The position numbers were made by a program, and so were the translations under genes. DNA of 64,000 bases from Juglans regia (taxonomy: Eukaryota; Streptophyta; Magnoliopsida; Fagales; Juglandaceae), in the NCBI RefSeq assembly GCF_001411555.2, contig NC_049901.1:11170681-11234680 (forward strand), given 5' to 3'. Positions within the stretch are counted from its first letter, which is position 1, and each line of letters starts with the position of its first letter. The notes below the pieces were generated by a model. That model searched no databases. It saw only the letters and a program-made list of their open reading frames with translations, and had not been told where the DNA came from. Shown here in pieces: positions 26,001 to 38,426 of the stretch.

Positions 26001-27699
26001 ATCCCTCACTCCTCTCCTGCATTTCCTTCTGCAATATTGGCACTTGTCCATGATGACTCCTCCCCACTTTGGCGAGCCTGCCCAATTGCGCAACGAAGAT
26101 AAAGCTGAGCTCTTTCGCTTTGTCTTGTTTCATCTGGGAGTGTTAGCCCAGGCAGGAGAAGAGACGAGTTTGTTCTGGCCCTTGGGAAGCTACTTGTTTT
26201 GTTCCGAGGAGGGAGCAATTTGTGTGGATAAGGCTGTTTCTGTTACCAAGATGATGCATTTGATGCTTATGAATAGTACTCCGAGTAGTAGTATTGAGGA
26301 TCATCTCAACTACGGAGATTATGTTGGAAAAGCTTCTGTGCAGTTCATGAACCAGAGAGGCTTCATGCAAGCGGATCTTCCTGAGTCAAGCTATGAAGCA
26401 GGGGTTGCTTTGGCGTTGCACTCCTTAGGGATAGAGGTATTGCATTCTATCAATCCCAATTCAGTAGCTTTGTTTTGAGAAACAGCAAAATATATAGCTT
26501 TATCAATCCCAATTCGGGATAGATAGCCAGGAGTTGGTTTTGCTTATCCATTGCCACAAAATTCGATACAAAATATATCTCAAATTTTTTGAAAATATAT
26601 GAAAGTTTTTCATTCACTAAAATACAATCAAAGGGAAAACATCCCAAACTATGACACGGGCCTGTAGCTTTAATTTTCACTTTAGCTCAAAAGGCCTAAT
26701 CACTTTCTCAATACCACAAGAATCTCCAGCATTTTCATAGGTGCAATGACAGGGACAAGCCCCAAATGCACATTGTACATTTCGTGTTTGTACATATCAT
26801 TATTCCTTTTATAGAGCTCAACAGGATCACGTCTGCAATGAGGTGAGTGTACTTAACTATTTTCTGCCTTATTTTACCTATAGCAATCAGTTGCCGGACC
26901 TGCTAAGGACTGCCTAAAGATAGCTAGGCCGAGGCGGATGGATCGCACACCGTACCTGAAGAGTGCGGAGCTGGCTATTCGCTTATCAAAATATGCACCT
27001 TACAGGGCTGAGATAGAATGGTATAAAGCATTTTGCGACAAGTCTGAAGATAAAATGGGGTACTACGATTGCTTCAAGCAGTGGGGATCAATATCAAACT
27101 CAAAAAGGGAGCCCAGGGTAAACTTGAACCGGATCAAGCTTTCCAAGTTCTGGGACGATGTTATCTCTATGCTGGATACCAACCAACTTCCTCATGATTT
27201 TAATCGGCGATCCAAATGGGTCAATGCTTCCCATTCCTACAAACTCCTAGTCGAGCCTATGGATATTGCAGAATACTATGGGAAACGTAGGCATCTTGAC
27301 CAGGGCCATTACTTGAAGCATGGAAGGGAGAGGAGGTACGAGATTTTTGATAGGTGGTGGAGCGAGAAAGAGAGAAATTCTGGTGCGGGTGTAAACACGG
27401 AGAGGAGCAAATTCGCGGGCTTGACTCAAGATTCATGCTTTTGGGCGAGGGTGGAGGAAGCAAGGGAGTGGCTTGAGAATGTTAAAAGTGAAAGCGATAA
27501 GAGAAAAGCTTCTTTCTTGTGGGAGAATATTGAGGCATTTGAAACGTATGCAAGAGAGTTGGTGGAGAGTAAGCAGGTCTCTGTAGACGTTCTGGCAGAG
27601 AATTCAAGCTATAGTTTGTGGATGGTGGAATACAGAGCACTGAAATCAAAGGTGCTATCTCCCCAGTCTATACTCCATGGCCCTTCTAGTGCATTTTGA
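23082..27699 (+). CDS. PAD4: PAD4, lipase-like immune regulator (EDS1 family)
   Basis: PAD4 pairs with EDS1 to relay signals from TIR-type immune receptors and drive salicylate-linked defence. Four exons join in phase: 23082-23101, 23202-23535, 25732-26436 and 26884-27699, giving 624 residues (Arabidopsis PAD4 has 541). The N-terminal alpha/beta-hydrolase domain carries GHSMGG with Ser135, SKHD with Asp197, and HLNYGDY with His309 as candidate triad members. The C-terminal EP domain begins near residue 354 (EIEWYKAFCDKSEDKMGYYD), with further family motifs such as GHYLKHGR and QDSCFWARVEEAREWL. The first exon is only 20 bp; the ATG at 23082 is followed by MDAEASSFETSEVLA, like the family N terminus. 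An insert of about 55 residues follows FCHVVSKHDIMPR compared with Arabidopsis. Intron 2 is 2.2 kb, holds a MITE and AT repeats, and is otherwise empty. The open frame running past 26436 is intron read-through. Confidence 0.95.
24786..25001. mobile_element. MITE in PAD4 intron 2
   Basis: Starts ccggtttggatagtgagatg and ends gcatctaaactgg, giving imperfect inverted ends CCGGTTTGGAT and CCAGTTTAGAT. The interior has an (ATT)n run at about 24863-24890 and 'ttgaaaaagttgaattgttt', shared with the copies at 20094 and 49542. Confidence 0.65.
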
Positions 27700-27886
27700 A
27701 ACAATGGTTTATTATTATATCTTCTGTAAACGACTTGCGTTTATTTGGTTGCAAAATCTTATACATTGGTATTCCAGAAAAGTGGTAATTCTATTTTTGG
27801 ACAAATAAACAAAATGTGATTAGAAACATGTAAAAAAGATAACAATAAGTTCCCGGGACCGAAAAAAGTCCAACATTTGACAGAAG

Positions 27887-30800
27887 TCAAACCTTCCCAT
27901 TCGGGCCATCAATATTCCTAACAGGTCCCTTAAACCAGTTTCTTGCATCCAACATCCACCAAATCATTATTAGACCCAAACCTACACCCAATGCCACTGG
28001 TGCATAGTTGAAAGTATTCCAAGTAATTGGGTAGTAAGTTGGCAAGAGAAAGACTGAACAGGTATAACAGATCCACAAAAAGGCAACCAAGCAAATTGGC
28101 CTACTAGCTTTGCCCAGGTAAAATGGCCCGGGTTTGAAATTCTTTTCTGCCATAACCATTCTTGCGAAGATTGGAACTGCATAACCCCCAACCCAGCCAA
28201 TCGTACATATAGATGTAATGGCAGTGAAGACGACATTGACTTTTAAGATTGGGAGTCCAAGAAGACTGCAGATGGCTGCACAGAGCCACACAGCATTTGA
28301 AGGAACTTTATGCTTAGGGTGCACTTTTCTCCATATGGATGAGAAGGGAATTCCTTTATCTCTTGATAGAGCATATACCTGAAAATGTCACGGTTTAGTG
28401 CAATGGTGTAAACACAAACACACACACACACACACGGCTTAACCAAGACAATGAACCCTCATTCCCCTAAGACCCCACCCTTCCTGATGCACATAATAGT
28501 AAAGCAAGAAAATGTTAGCGACTTACAACTCTGGCAGCACTGGTAGTGATGGAAAGCCCACCGAAGAAGAATGAACCCCATATGATAAATAGTAAAATGA
28601 TAGCTCCAGTACCACTATGATATCTCCCATAGAATGCATCATAGAGTATTTGAGCCGGCACGAATGTTCCAGCAGTCTCGTTGCTTGGATCATACAAGTA
28701 GCTAAAATCCTGAGTGAAAATTTGCAAAGCATATCATGTTAGACAATACCCTGATATTTATTACGGAAAAATGAAATATCACTTAAAAATACACTCTGTG
28801 TGAGGGGTCACTGTTAGTCGTATCACAAGTTAGAATATTTTGCTACTGAAATCGAAGAAGAAAATTGCTCATCATAACATATACCTGAATGCTGAACATA
28901 AGGGCCAAAATGTATGCCCATCCAAATACAGAAATGATCCCAATGCTAGTCAGAATTGCAATAGGACCATTCTTGTCTGCACCTTTGGTTTCTTCAGTTA
29001 GATGAGCTGCGGCATCATATCCATAGAGTGAGTACTGACTGACGAGAAAAGATAGAACAACTGCATAAGGTTTGCTTGATATTCCAGTCAATTCAGGTGC
29101 TGTTTCAAAATGTGTGAACACATATGAGGCAGATTGTGTAGTCAGTGCTACCAAGGGAAGCATTATGACTATAATTGATCCTCCAATAACCTGTAAAAGA
29201 GGATTCTAGTTAAAACCAGGAATATATTTTTGACAGATTACTTTAATCCAAGAGCTGATATAGAGCTCAAAAGACTAGGTTCAGGAGGTAAGGCTTGTTT
29301 GCATCTCTTTGTTTAAGAATTCTTATGATCTCATTTTAAATTTCATATGATTCCTTTGTAGGGGTACTGAAAGGAACGATCTATAAGACTAGAGTTTCTC
29401 ATTTATAACTCCATACATTAGTAATGCTTAACTTTGCCACATTGAAGACAGTTTGAAAATAAAATCCTAGAAAAAAAATTAGAAACTTAAAACTATTCCC
29501 CTTCCAGATAACTCAAAAGATTCCTTTCCCTCCCATCTTCAAAAACCAAACAGAGAGAGTCTTAAAGTGCCAACCAAAGGACTGAGGATGTGTTCTACAT
29601 ATATAGACCACTGCAACAGGCCCTGATTGATCAGTTGATGACTGGTATACGTTACAACTAAGAATCATCACTAATTGCTGAAACTTTTTAATATGAAAAA
29701 GAAGATAAGAAAATTATAGTATTCTCCCTACACAAACTTTTAAGTGCCTTATCACTTTGGCTTATGGCCATTTTTCCACTTTGATTATATTCAGCTTAAC
29801 TGCTGTGTGATAAAATGGAATGATTTTTATTAAAATTCCAATTACTGTATTGTTTTCATGCATTGCAGACAGAATTTCACATAATTGCTTCTCAATTTGA
29901 TTCATCTCCTACAAAACTTAAAAATTACTACTACAATATTACACCATCAAAAAGTAGGCAAAGGAGTATATGTAATGGTCCATTTGGGTTGTTAGGAAAA
30001 AGGGAGGAAAGGAACAAGCATTTGGAAGCTGTTGATGTGAACGGGATTTTATAACATTGCACCCATGAAAAAGACAATAACATAATTGCTTCTCAATTTG
30101 ATTCATCTCCTCAAAACTTAAATTACTACTACAATATTACACCATAAAAAAGTAGGCAAAGGAGTATATGTAATGGTCCATTTGGGTTGTTAGGAAAAAG
30201 GGAGGAAAGGAACAAGCATTTGGAAGCTGTTGATGTGAACGGGATTTTATGACATTGCACTCATGAAAAAGACAATAACAGGCATACAAGCAAGCCTATC
30301 TAGATTGTATACCTGCCACCATATTGAGATTATGTCGATGAAGGCAATCACTTCTAATGCAAAAGTGTTGAGAAATGCCCAAATGATAGTCAGGCCTATG
30401 TACATGCATAAGAACAACCATTTTGGAGCAAGATATCCCCCATCCTTATTTGTTCCAGTGCATAATAAAATGATACTCTGCAGTGTTTGTGATCCTGCAT
30501 AAGCCTTCCAGGAAGTTAAAAAATAAAGTTAAAATCTGATTGCAGTTTATCATAACAATAATAAGAATAATAAAAAATGAATTCCATAAAATAATGATAA
30601 GAAAGTACCTGTGTGCCTATGCCTGCAATGAGCCCTATTGTCTCGAGCCAAGCACAACACCACGATGCAAATGGACCCCATTTTGGACCAGCTAAATGAG
30701 CAGCCCAGAAGTAAAGAGAACCAGTAGTCTGTTTAATATACAAGCAAGAGAGTCACTTACAAAATCTCAGCAAGAAGCATTCAAATTTCAAAGCCCTTAG

Positions 30801-31740
30801 CAAGGAAATAGTTGCCTCTATGTGTGATGGTGATTGGGACCAGGATAGATATTATCATATTAGGTTGAGATATTAACGAGCCAGGAAAGAAGTACTGGTT
30901 TAATTGCTATCATTATTTTCAGAGACAAGGTAAAACTTTCATAAGTTGTTTGGGGCTCTGAAAATGGATCACCACTCTTCAGTTCTATTACATAAGCACG
31001 TTTCTTGTAAAATGCTAGCCAGCAGCCAGTGTAATAAAATGAAAATGGTTATTTTTCGCTCAGTAAAGATCATATCTTGGACAGCTATTCTCTTGTAATG
31101 AAGAGAGGAAAGCTATTTAACTTCTCTGCAGGTTTTAGTCGAAACCAGGTCATGTTCTTAGGACTTGCATGGTTTTCAGAACTCCAGTGTAAAATGCTCA
31201 ATATTGGAAAAACTGGATCACAAAGAGGATCGATAGTATTATTATTAACAATAAGAAAAAACATGGGAAGATGGAAAGGTACAAACCGGGAAAGAGGAAC
31301 AGATCTCAGCCATCGCAAATCCAACAAACCAGGTGAAGAACGATACTACCACCCAACCCCACACAAGACTTGCTGGACCTGCATATTGAAGGCTTGAACC
31401 AAACAGTGGAGTAATCCCTGTAAAAAGGGTCATCGTCGAAAACGATATTGCAAGTGTTTTGAACAAAGTCTGCATCAAATTAAACGAGAAAGGAAAATTG
31501 AAAAAAAAAAAAAACAAGCGCCATCAGCAAGAAAAAGTAGATGATTTTATATAATCAAACAACGAGAAAGAAAAAAATATATACGATGATACAAGAACAT
31601 TGTGGAGACTCGAGAGAAACCAAAAACAGAGTAGCAAGAAATATCGAACAAAGAATCACCATTTCTCTTCTGAGTTCTTGCTTGTAACCCAGCTCATTGA
31701 GCCGCTTCTCCCCGGAATCCATGTCTGGGATTTGCGACAT
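27887..31740 (-). CDS. BAT1: BAT1/GABP-type bidirectional amino acid (GABA) permease
   Basis: A member of the APC superfamily related to Arabidopsis BAT1 (GABP), which moves GABA, Ala, Arg, Glu and Lys across membranes. Reports place GABP in mitochondria, where it imports GABA. Seven exons on the minus strand: 31660-31740, 31287-31469, 30609-30728, 30313-30504, 28885-29190, 28527-28709 and 27887-28378. All junctions are GT-AG and in phase, giving 518 residues (Arabidopsis 516). The chosen start is ATG at 31740 (MSQIPDMDSGEKRLNELGYK); no in-frame ATG lies just upstream. Recognisable segments include STMTLFTGITPLFGSSLQYAG, WAAHLAGPKWGPFASWCCAW, SQYSLYGYDAAAHLTEETKG and WGSFFFGGLSITTSAARVV, with about 12 hydrophobic helices. 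The stop is 187 bp from the PAD4 stop, convergent. Intron 4 contains a 201 bp tandem duplication. Confidence 0.95.
28417..28436. repeat. (AC)n microsatellite in BAT1 intron 6
   Basis: About eight AC units in the intron between exons 6 and 7. Confidence 0.8.
29881..30280. repeat. 201 bp tandem duplication in BAT1 intron 4
   Basis: Two head-to-tail copies, 29881-30081 and 30082-30280, start ataattgcttctcaatttga and end 'gaaaaagacaataaca'. They differ by a few substitutions and small deletions in A-runs. Copy 2 ends about 30 bp from the exon 4 donor. Recent duplication; non-coding. Confidence 0.93.
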
Positions 31741-31799
31741 TTCCAGCTGGTCGTACCTCAAGAAATGAACGATATCACTTGGTAAATGAGTTCGAACAT

Positions 31800-33316
31800 G
31801 AAACTGGAAACGTGTTATGGAATTGGATCATTAGAGAATAAGTCAGAAAAGGAGGAGAGATTGTTGACTCTCCAACTATAAAACCTTTGTATATTCTGAT
31901 TGTGGTTAGGATGCGTGCCAGTCAAAACCTGTTGCAATCTTTGAAATGTCATTATTTGTTCCGTCCAAGAAACTCCATAATAGGTTCCCATTTCCTATGA
32001 ATTAAATTCTGCTCATCATTTTTATATAAATAATACTACACCTTACACCTTACATTTTCATTTTATTTTAATTATATTAAATAAAATAAAATATATTTAT
32101 TATTATTAAATAATAAAAAAATATATAATAAATAAACATTTAATAATAATAAATATACCACATCATATTTAATAAAATAAAAATATAATAATAGTATAAT
32201 GTTCAGAATTTTTCTTTTTATATTATATATCGTACACATGATTTTTTATTTTTTAATAAATATATAATGTATAGATAATAAGTAAAAAAATCCAATTAAT
32301 TTAATAAAAAACTAAAAAAATTAAAACAAAAATTAAATATATGTAACATGTGATACACGGAAGATGAATAACATAAGTCCCGTGTAACATATAATAAATA
32401 ATTTAATTTATTTAATTTTTAAAATAATAATAATATTATAAAAATAATAATTTATTTAATTATTAACTTTTTTTTTTTATCTCATTTCTCCTCAGTGTCG
32501 ACAGCAAAGTCTTCCCATGATAGTTTCCACCGTATGCTTTTCAGCATAATCTTCCCACTATCAACATAGTCTTCCCATGATAGTTTCCACGATATGCTTT
32601 TCAGCGCTTTAATAATTTACTTATTTTTTACAAAAATAGTGTATGGACTTACTCATCTTAAGATTAAAAATATCATTTTTCTATTTTTAAAAGAAAAATA
32701 ATATTTATAATATTAAGATATGTATACTTCTTTAGCACTATTCAAATTACATTATGGGAGAAGAACTGGTCTCTTTTATTTTTATTTTATTTAAATAAAA
32801 TAAACACGATTGCATTAAATTGCTGGAATCCGTTGACATCTTGGCTTTCCTCGTATGAATCCACTTTCCTTGTTTTCCTCGTTGAATTGGTCAAACACGT
32901 GATGTCCGATTGATCCGGATCTTAAGTAGATATTTTATTTATTTTATTAAAAAAATATCCTTTCAAGCTCATCAAGGAAAAGTCAATTCATGAAATGCAA
33001 CTACAGCAATGGATAATAACTACGCACGATCGATAAGCCATAATATTATTATTCTCAATCAAATCAAAACTGTTAGATCTATATACAAGTTTTATATAAG
33101 AAAATTTATACAACTGATGTAATTTATTTAATATAATATACTAGATATACTTTATAATAATAAATAAAAAAAACGTTACAATATGATAGATTTTATTAAA
33201 CCACGTCACTACGTAAATTTTTTTGTGTAAAATTTGTGTGTGGACAAAATATTTCTCTAATCAAATTGAAGAGTCCTAAGATCATATCAAAACCTAAAGG
33301 TGTATTCAGAAAATGC
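31800..33316. other. AT-rich intergenic DNA upstream of BAT1
   Basis: Contains the BAT1 5' region and long AT-rich tracts. Apart from the 60 bp tandem repeat, no exon or complete element is seen. Confidence 0.5.
32508..32605. repeat. 60 bp tandem repeat, ~1.6 copies
   Basis: The block agtcttcccatgatagtttc at 32508 recurs at 32568 and runs on through 'atatgcttttcagc' or 'gtatgcttttcagc'. Short non-coding duplication. Confidence 0.85.
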
Positions 33317-33324
33317 AATCTGGT

Positions 33325-33938
33325 TAGAGGTGTTAAAAAAAATAGAAAAATTGGTTGAACTGGACTGGACCGAGGTGGGTTTGGTCCAGTTCGTAATCGG
33401 TTTAGTGTGGTACCAAAAATCAGTTTGAACTAAACTGGACAGATATATATTTTTAATTTTTTCTATTATTATGATTTTATATTATAATATGAGATTCTAA
33501 TCTTATTATTTAAGTATATTAATCTTATAATATAAAATTAATATAACATTTGATATAAGTTAAACACTGCTTATATTATACTAGTATAATTAGGCACTAA
33601 TTACACTATTTTAATTTTATTATTCAAGTCTAAATAAGTTAGACATTACTTATGCTATATTAGTATAATAAAAGACTAATAGTAATTGTTAATAACAAAT
33701 ACTAAATTATAACAATTAAGTTTAGTGTTGAAAAAATTATAATACTAAATTTATGTAGTGCCACACGTGTAAATGATAAACTGGAAAAATTAGATTGGAC
33801 CGAAATTGAAAAAACTGAAAGTTCTGGTTTTTGTGATAAATCAGTCCGTATTGATTTTTAAACTTTTAAAATTGGGGTATACTAGTTTAGTTCCAAAATT
33901 TGTTCAAAATTGAAATAATTTAACCGATTACACCCCTA
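33325..33938. mobile_element. Old non-autonomous hAT element
   Basis: 614 bp, left end TAGAGGTGTTA and right end TTACACCCCTA. Flanks are aatctggt (33317-33324) and aatctagt (33939-33946), an 8 bp duplication with one mismatch. The family's CCGG subterminal motifs have mostly decayed to 'ctggactgg' and 'aaccgatt' forms, so this is an older insertion than those at 17734 and 54365. Confidence 0.85.
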
Positions 33939-33951
33939 AATCTAGTTATAC

Positions 33952-34052
33952 AACTTCAGTCGCAGGGGTGTGGGAGAAATTATGGAACCCAGGATCTTCC
34001 ATCACATAGCAATGGGCTTAACCATTAGGCTACATCTCAAACTTGTTATACA
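33952..34052 (-). repeat. tRNA-like SINE head
   Basis: The minus strand reads 'gatgtagcctaatggttaag', resembling a Pol III A box (TRGCNNARNGG). About 30 bp later comes 'cctgggttcc', a degenerate B box. It lies next to the hAT element. The remainder of the SINE is not clearly delimited. Confidence 0.45.
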
Positions 34053-34849
34053 TGCTGTAAATTTATATTATTATTTACACAACTTGCAATTGGACATGAA
34101 TATTTTTCACTAAAATATTTTTTGCATAATTATAATTACTTAATACATGCATGACATGACGTCATTAAGAGATCATTTTTGTCGCATTAGGAATTTTATT
34201 TTGTGTTATAAATTGCCTAGATTATTACATTTTTATGAACGATAAATGTTTAGGCCAAATGCGATGATTTTTGTATATGTATTGCGATTACATGTAATTA
34301 TATGAGTTTATCTTATCACTAATATTTATTAGACTAATTTTAAGAATTAGTCTTTAAAATCTACAGGATGTGAAAAAATAGAAGATTAAATAGTTTGAGT
34401 ACGTATAGTTCATGATTATGATTTGCCCGAATGAAATTCTTTAATGTAGGAAGAAATTGTTTTTTTTCATGTGACTAGCTCAATAGACTACTTTTATCAT
34501 AATGAAAGTATGGCCGAGATTGATTTGGAATTAATCTCCTATATGATATAAATTTGTGAAAAAATTAAGTTAGAAGTTAACAATTAGACATTGTGGCGCA
34601 AAAGATTATTAGGAAGTCTAGAGAATTTTAAATCTTGCGATGTGTTAATTATTTTTGTTCTAACTTAGATTAATGCGCAAATTTCTTAGATGTGTGTGCA
34701 ATTAAATGCATGTAGGATACTAACTTTGAGAACACTAAGAAGAAAGCCTAGAGATTGGATACGCGATTTAATTGGCGCATTAATCTCTTCCATGAGAAAT
34801 AGTCGAAATAAATGACGATTCTTATGAGTGTAAAAACTAGGCTTAGAGT

Positions 34850-36190
34850 ATCATTGTTGGAGAAATTAGGACAAAGAAAAGGATAGCAACATACCCTAAA
34901 GTCCTTCCAAACTGAAATTCACTACCACCTACCATTGTGAATGGTCGAGTGCTAGAGGTGAAGATACTACTGGCAGATCAAGTTCTTTGAGGTTACAACA
35001 TTTGTATTCAGACATGAGGATGTTTGATGCGACTTATGGAAGTGAGAAATTCTATAAGACAAAAACTGATTTAGAAGGTTCTAATAATGATTTGGAAGAA
35101 AATACTACAACTTTTAATGATCAAAATGATGTGAAAGCTTATGTCCTTAAAACTACTAATGATGCAACTCATAGAACAAGATCCATTAAAATAAAAGCAA
35201 TGTCATGGGAGCCAAATGTTGTGAAACATAGCTTCAAGTTGCGAAGTGACTGTACGTCAATAAGGACATCTATAAATGCTGAAAAATCCTCTATGAAATT
35301 GTTTGATCAGTTTCTTCAAGGATCAAGGCCTACAAGAAATCAACGTGGTGGGTATAGTGATTATGAACCTAATTCTTCTAGGAGGAAATTAAGTCATTTT
35401 GGAAGAAAACTGTCATGGCTTATGTTATTAGAGCATGAGGAGGGCTACCGTTATATCCCTCAGCTAGATGATGAAATTGTATATTTGAGAGAAGTACTGC
35501 CTTATTGTTTTCAATCAATGAATCCTGGTCCTTTTGTAACTTAGTTTTGAGTTCAACTTTCTTTAATTCTGTTTATTGTAATATATTTTTTTTATTATTG
35601 TCAAGGCCATGAAGAGTTTATAGAATCAAGTCTCTTGTCGGAAATATGTCCTTAGAGATCAATCAATAGAAACTTAAGTGCAGAAAATTTACAAAGTTGA
35701 AGGTTTTTATTATGCCACATTACCAAGCTCAGGGGATAGCTGTTGTAAAATCAAACTTAGATTTGTAAATCTCTCCATTGGGTTTGGTAAAGTAAATTAA
35801 TTTTTTCTAAATTGATTGATTTTCCTAATTTTATTGTTGAGAAAACATAATATGATGTTGCCATTAAGAGAAATTGGAAGGATAAATGTCTAGTTTGATG
35901 AAGAAATCCAATTGTGGGAGGGTGCCCGAAGGGGGGGGGGGGTTAAATGGTGGGAAGATTGAATTCTTTCTTCAAAGCGTTTCCTGAAAATCCTTGGGAA
36001 AGACATGTTGTTTGTTACAAAAATGATCCTAGAGATAACCATCTACACTATGCTTGGGAACTGCGTGATCTTAACATTTTATGAGAGTACCCCCATATTG
36101 ACGATGAGAGTAGAGATAAACCCATGTCTCTTTTTGCTAAATTTGAGCAACCAGTGGATGGAATTATTTTTCCTATGCATTGTAGCACCT
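34850..36190 (+). pseudogene. BRWD/PHIP-like WD40-bromodomain gene, decayed 5' part
   Basis: Conceptual forward exons match the region between the WD40 repeats and bromodomain of plant BRWD proteins (homologues of animal PHIP/BRWD). 34850-35505 is open over most of its length, contains RGGYSDYEPNSSRRKLSHFG and EEGYRYIPQLDDEIVYLRE, and ends at a GT donor where functional genes continue with GHQEY. About 35690-35800 gives VEGFYYATLPSSGDSCCKIK. About 35857-36165 gives IKRNWKDKCLV followed by TGA TGA where the family has Trp-Trp, then NPWERHVVCYKNDPRDNHLH and PHIDDESRDK, with another TGA inside. A run of 12 G (35931-35942) sits in this exon. It continues beyond the copia insertion at 44160. Matches are from memory of the family. 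Confidence 0.8.
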
Positions 36191-36199
36191 CGCTACTTG

Positions 36200-36400
36200 T
36201 GCCCTTGATGCGTTACAATGCCTCGTGCACAGCTCCTGCTCCTAGTCCCGCATTCATTGCGCTTTGGGGTGCTTGGTCATGATCCCGTGGAGCCATTCTC
36301 TCCATAAATCAATCAAAACTCCATTATCATTGGGGTGATTCGAACCCAAGCCCTCTGGTAAACCTAGGGCATCAATACCACTAAACCAGTGAATGACTTA
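36200..36400 (-). repeat. tRNA-derived SINE
   Basis: The minus strand shows 'cactggtttagtggtattga' with an A box (TGGTTTAGTGG). About 40 bp downstream is 'gggttcgaatcacccc' with a good B box (GGTTCGAATC). The body continues to about 36200. It is inserted downstream of a pseudo-exon of the BRWD-like pseudogene. Target duplications were not resolved. Confidence 0.6.
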
Positions 36401-36847
36401 TACTGGTGAATGGAAACAAGGTGATTTTGTCACAAACTTCTCTTTCCTGTTTGTGTTTGATTTGGTAGAAATTTGACATGTTGGAGCTTAAATTATGATT
36501 ATGGGAGACACTTAGAAACACTAATTACTTAGAGCTTGCTTGTGAATCCTGCAAGATTATTATGGACTTACAAAATTGAATCAAACTGCCCAAAAGTCGG
36601 ATTTCTCTAATAGGTAGAAAAATACTGGACATGGACTAAACCATATTTGCATGAGGATGGACTAAACCATATAATTGTTTATACCTAAATATCACTTAGA
36701 AGCCCATACAAATGACTTGACATAACCCGTCATTCAACAACTTATAGGCTATCATAGAGTCTATGGACAAATTAGCATTATATGAATAGCATATCATCAT
36801 TTTTTCTCATCTTGGTTGTGTAGGAGGCAGTGGTTGTAGGGTTAGTA

Positions 36848-37315
36848 TGTTAGCATTATTTAAATTAATTGACCTACATAGATTATGAAACTTACATTGT
36901 ATAATTTTCAAATATAAGGTTTGTGATGCTTAATAAATGTGATCAATAAAGTGACATAATCAAGTTATTGTCACATCTCTGAAAGGCCATGATTTGGTCA
37001 GGTCATGAGCATAAAGTGGTATGGGCCTAATTCATGTGTAAAGGCTCATTAAGGACCCATGTAATTCCATTATTTTATGATGAGAAAAACTTGAATTCAG
37101 GGTATTACATACAGGTCATGGTCCCCCACTCTAGATTCATCTTCCTACTACTTTACACATCCCATTGCTGTGAGTTTTTCCCAGAGAGTGAATCTTGAAC
37201 GTGGAAAACCATATTGTTGCCCTCTTCTCCCTAATGGCTACATGTACGCACTCTTTATTAGATTTCTACACATATTTGACAAGAGATCTTGGTGTTTTTG
37301 GATTTTAATCCAACA
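36848..37315 (+). repeat. 5' LTR of old copia element
   Basis: 468 bp, begins TG and ends CA (tgttagcatt ... atccaaca). Paired with 43630-44089. Confidence 0.9.
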
Positions 37316-38426
37316 AGTGATATCAGAGCCTCCTTGTCAGATCTGTGCAGAAATAAAACTTTGTACTTGGAAATACAATTTTGTATTTCGTAAAGTTTAT
37401 CACCGCTCAAGTTCCTTATGATTTAGTTTTTGGAGTTTTTTGGGTGACCGGAAAATTTCTCTTGACTTTCTGTGGTGATCGCCAGTGTATAGACCATCAG
37501 ATTTGTAAAAAATCGCTCCTTATGGCTGCCAAAAGTTTTTATTTTATTTTAATTTTTCAATTTTTGGCTAAAAATGGTCTGTCGATGATGAGAACTCCAG
37601 AAATGTCCTCACAAGTGTCCCCTCATCTAAATCTGTTGAAAAAGTGGTCTGATCGGCCAGACTGGTGGCTGAAATAGTGACCATAATAGTGACAGCACCA
37701 ATGGTCTCTTTCTGCTCCAGTTACTCAAGTCATAAGGTTATAAAATTCGGGTAGGGTTTAGTGTGAATTGAACTTAGGTCGTTAACACAAGCCTTGAGCT
37801 TGGTTTAGTTGGTCCAATCCTTAACAAATATAAGGTAAATTTGGTTTAGCAAGGATTGAGTTTGTGTGTGTTGGTCTAACCCATGTATTGGGTCCAAGTT
37901 AAAAGGCCATTGTATTTAAATTATGTGGGCTGAATAGTTTGACAAGCCCATACCCATAGGATTCACTCTTATCCATTTGACTGTTGATTTTGTTCAAATT
38001 GACTCGTTGACCACCTAGTTTGACTTGAATTGGAATCTAGATCTTGACCCGAATCTGTCATAATAAAATATTATTATTTATTATTATAATAATATTCTAA
38101 AAAAAATTGAATATCTCTACTGCAGACATATTCCTTAATATTGTCTTATTTTTATGTATGATTTTTTTTTCTTGAGATATTCAGTGACAATTTATACATG
38201 TGGCATAAAGAAATTAAAGTAATACATCGCCTAAGTGATCTCTGTTATGGAGATTTTCTCCTTGGCCTAAAATGAAAAATTTAATGAATTGCATCAAGTT
38301 ACATATATATCCATGCGAATGACAATCGGCCTAAAGGAATATTGTTATTTGGCCGAGTCATAAATGGTATAAGGTGGTTATATGTGGATTGCATAATTTG
38401 TTTTTAAATTAACCTATGCATTCAAT

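Noticed and set aside
26437..26478. PAD4 ending at the stop at 26476-26478
   Set aside because: This is read-through of intron 3. Splicing at 26436/26884 joins the EP domain in frame, as in the family.
33952..34052. Functional tRNA gene
   Set aside because: A-box and degenerate B-box only; no clover-leaf acceptor stem or anticodon arm could be drawn.
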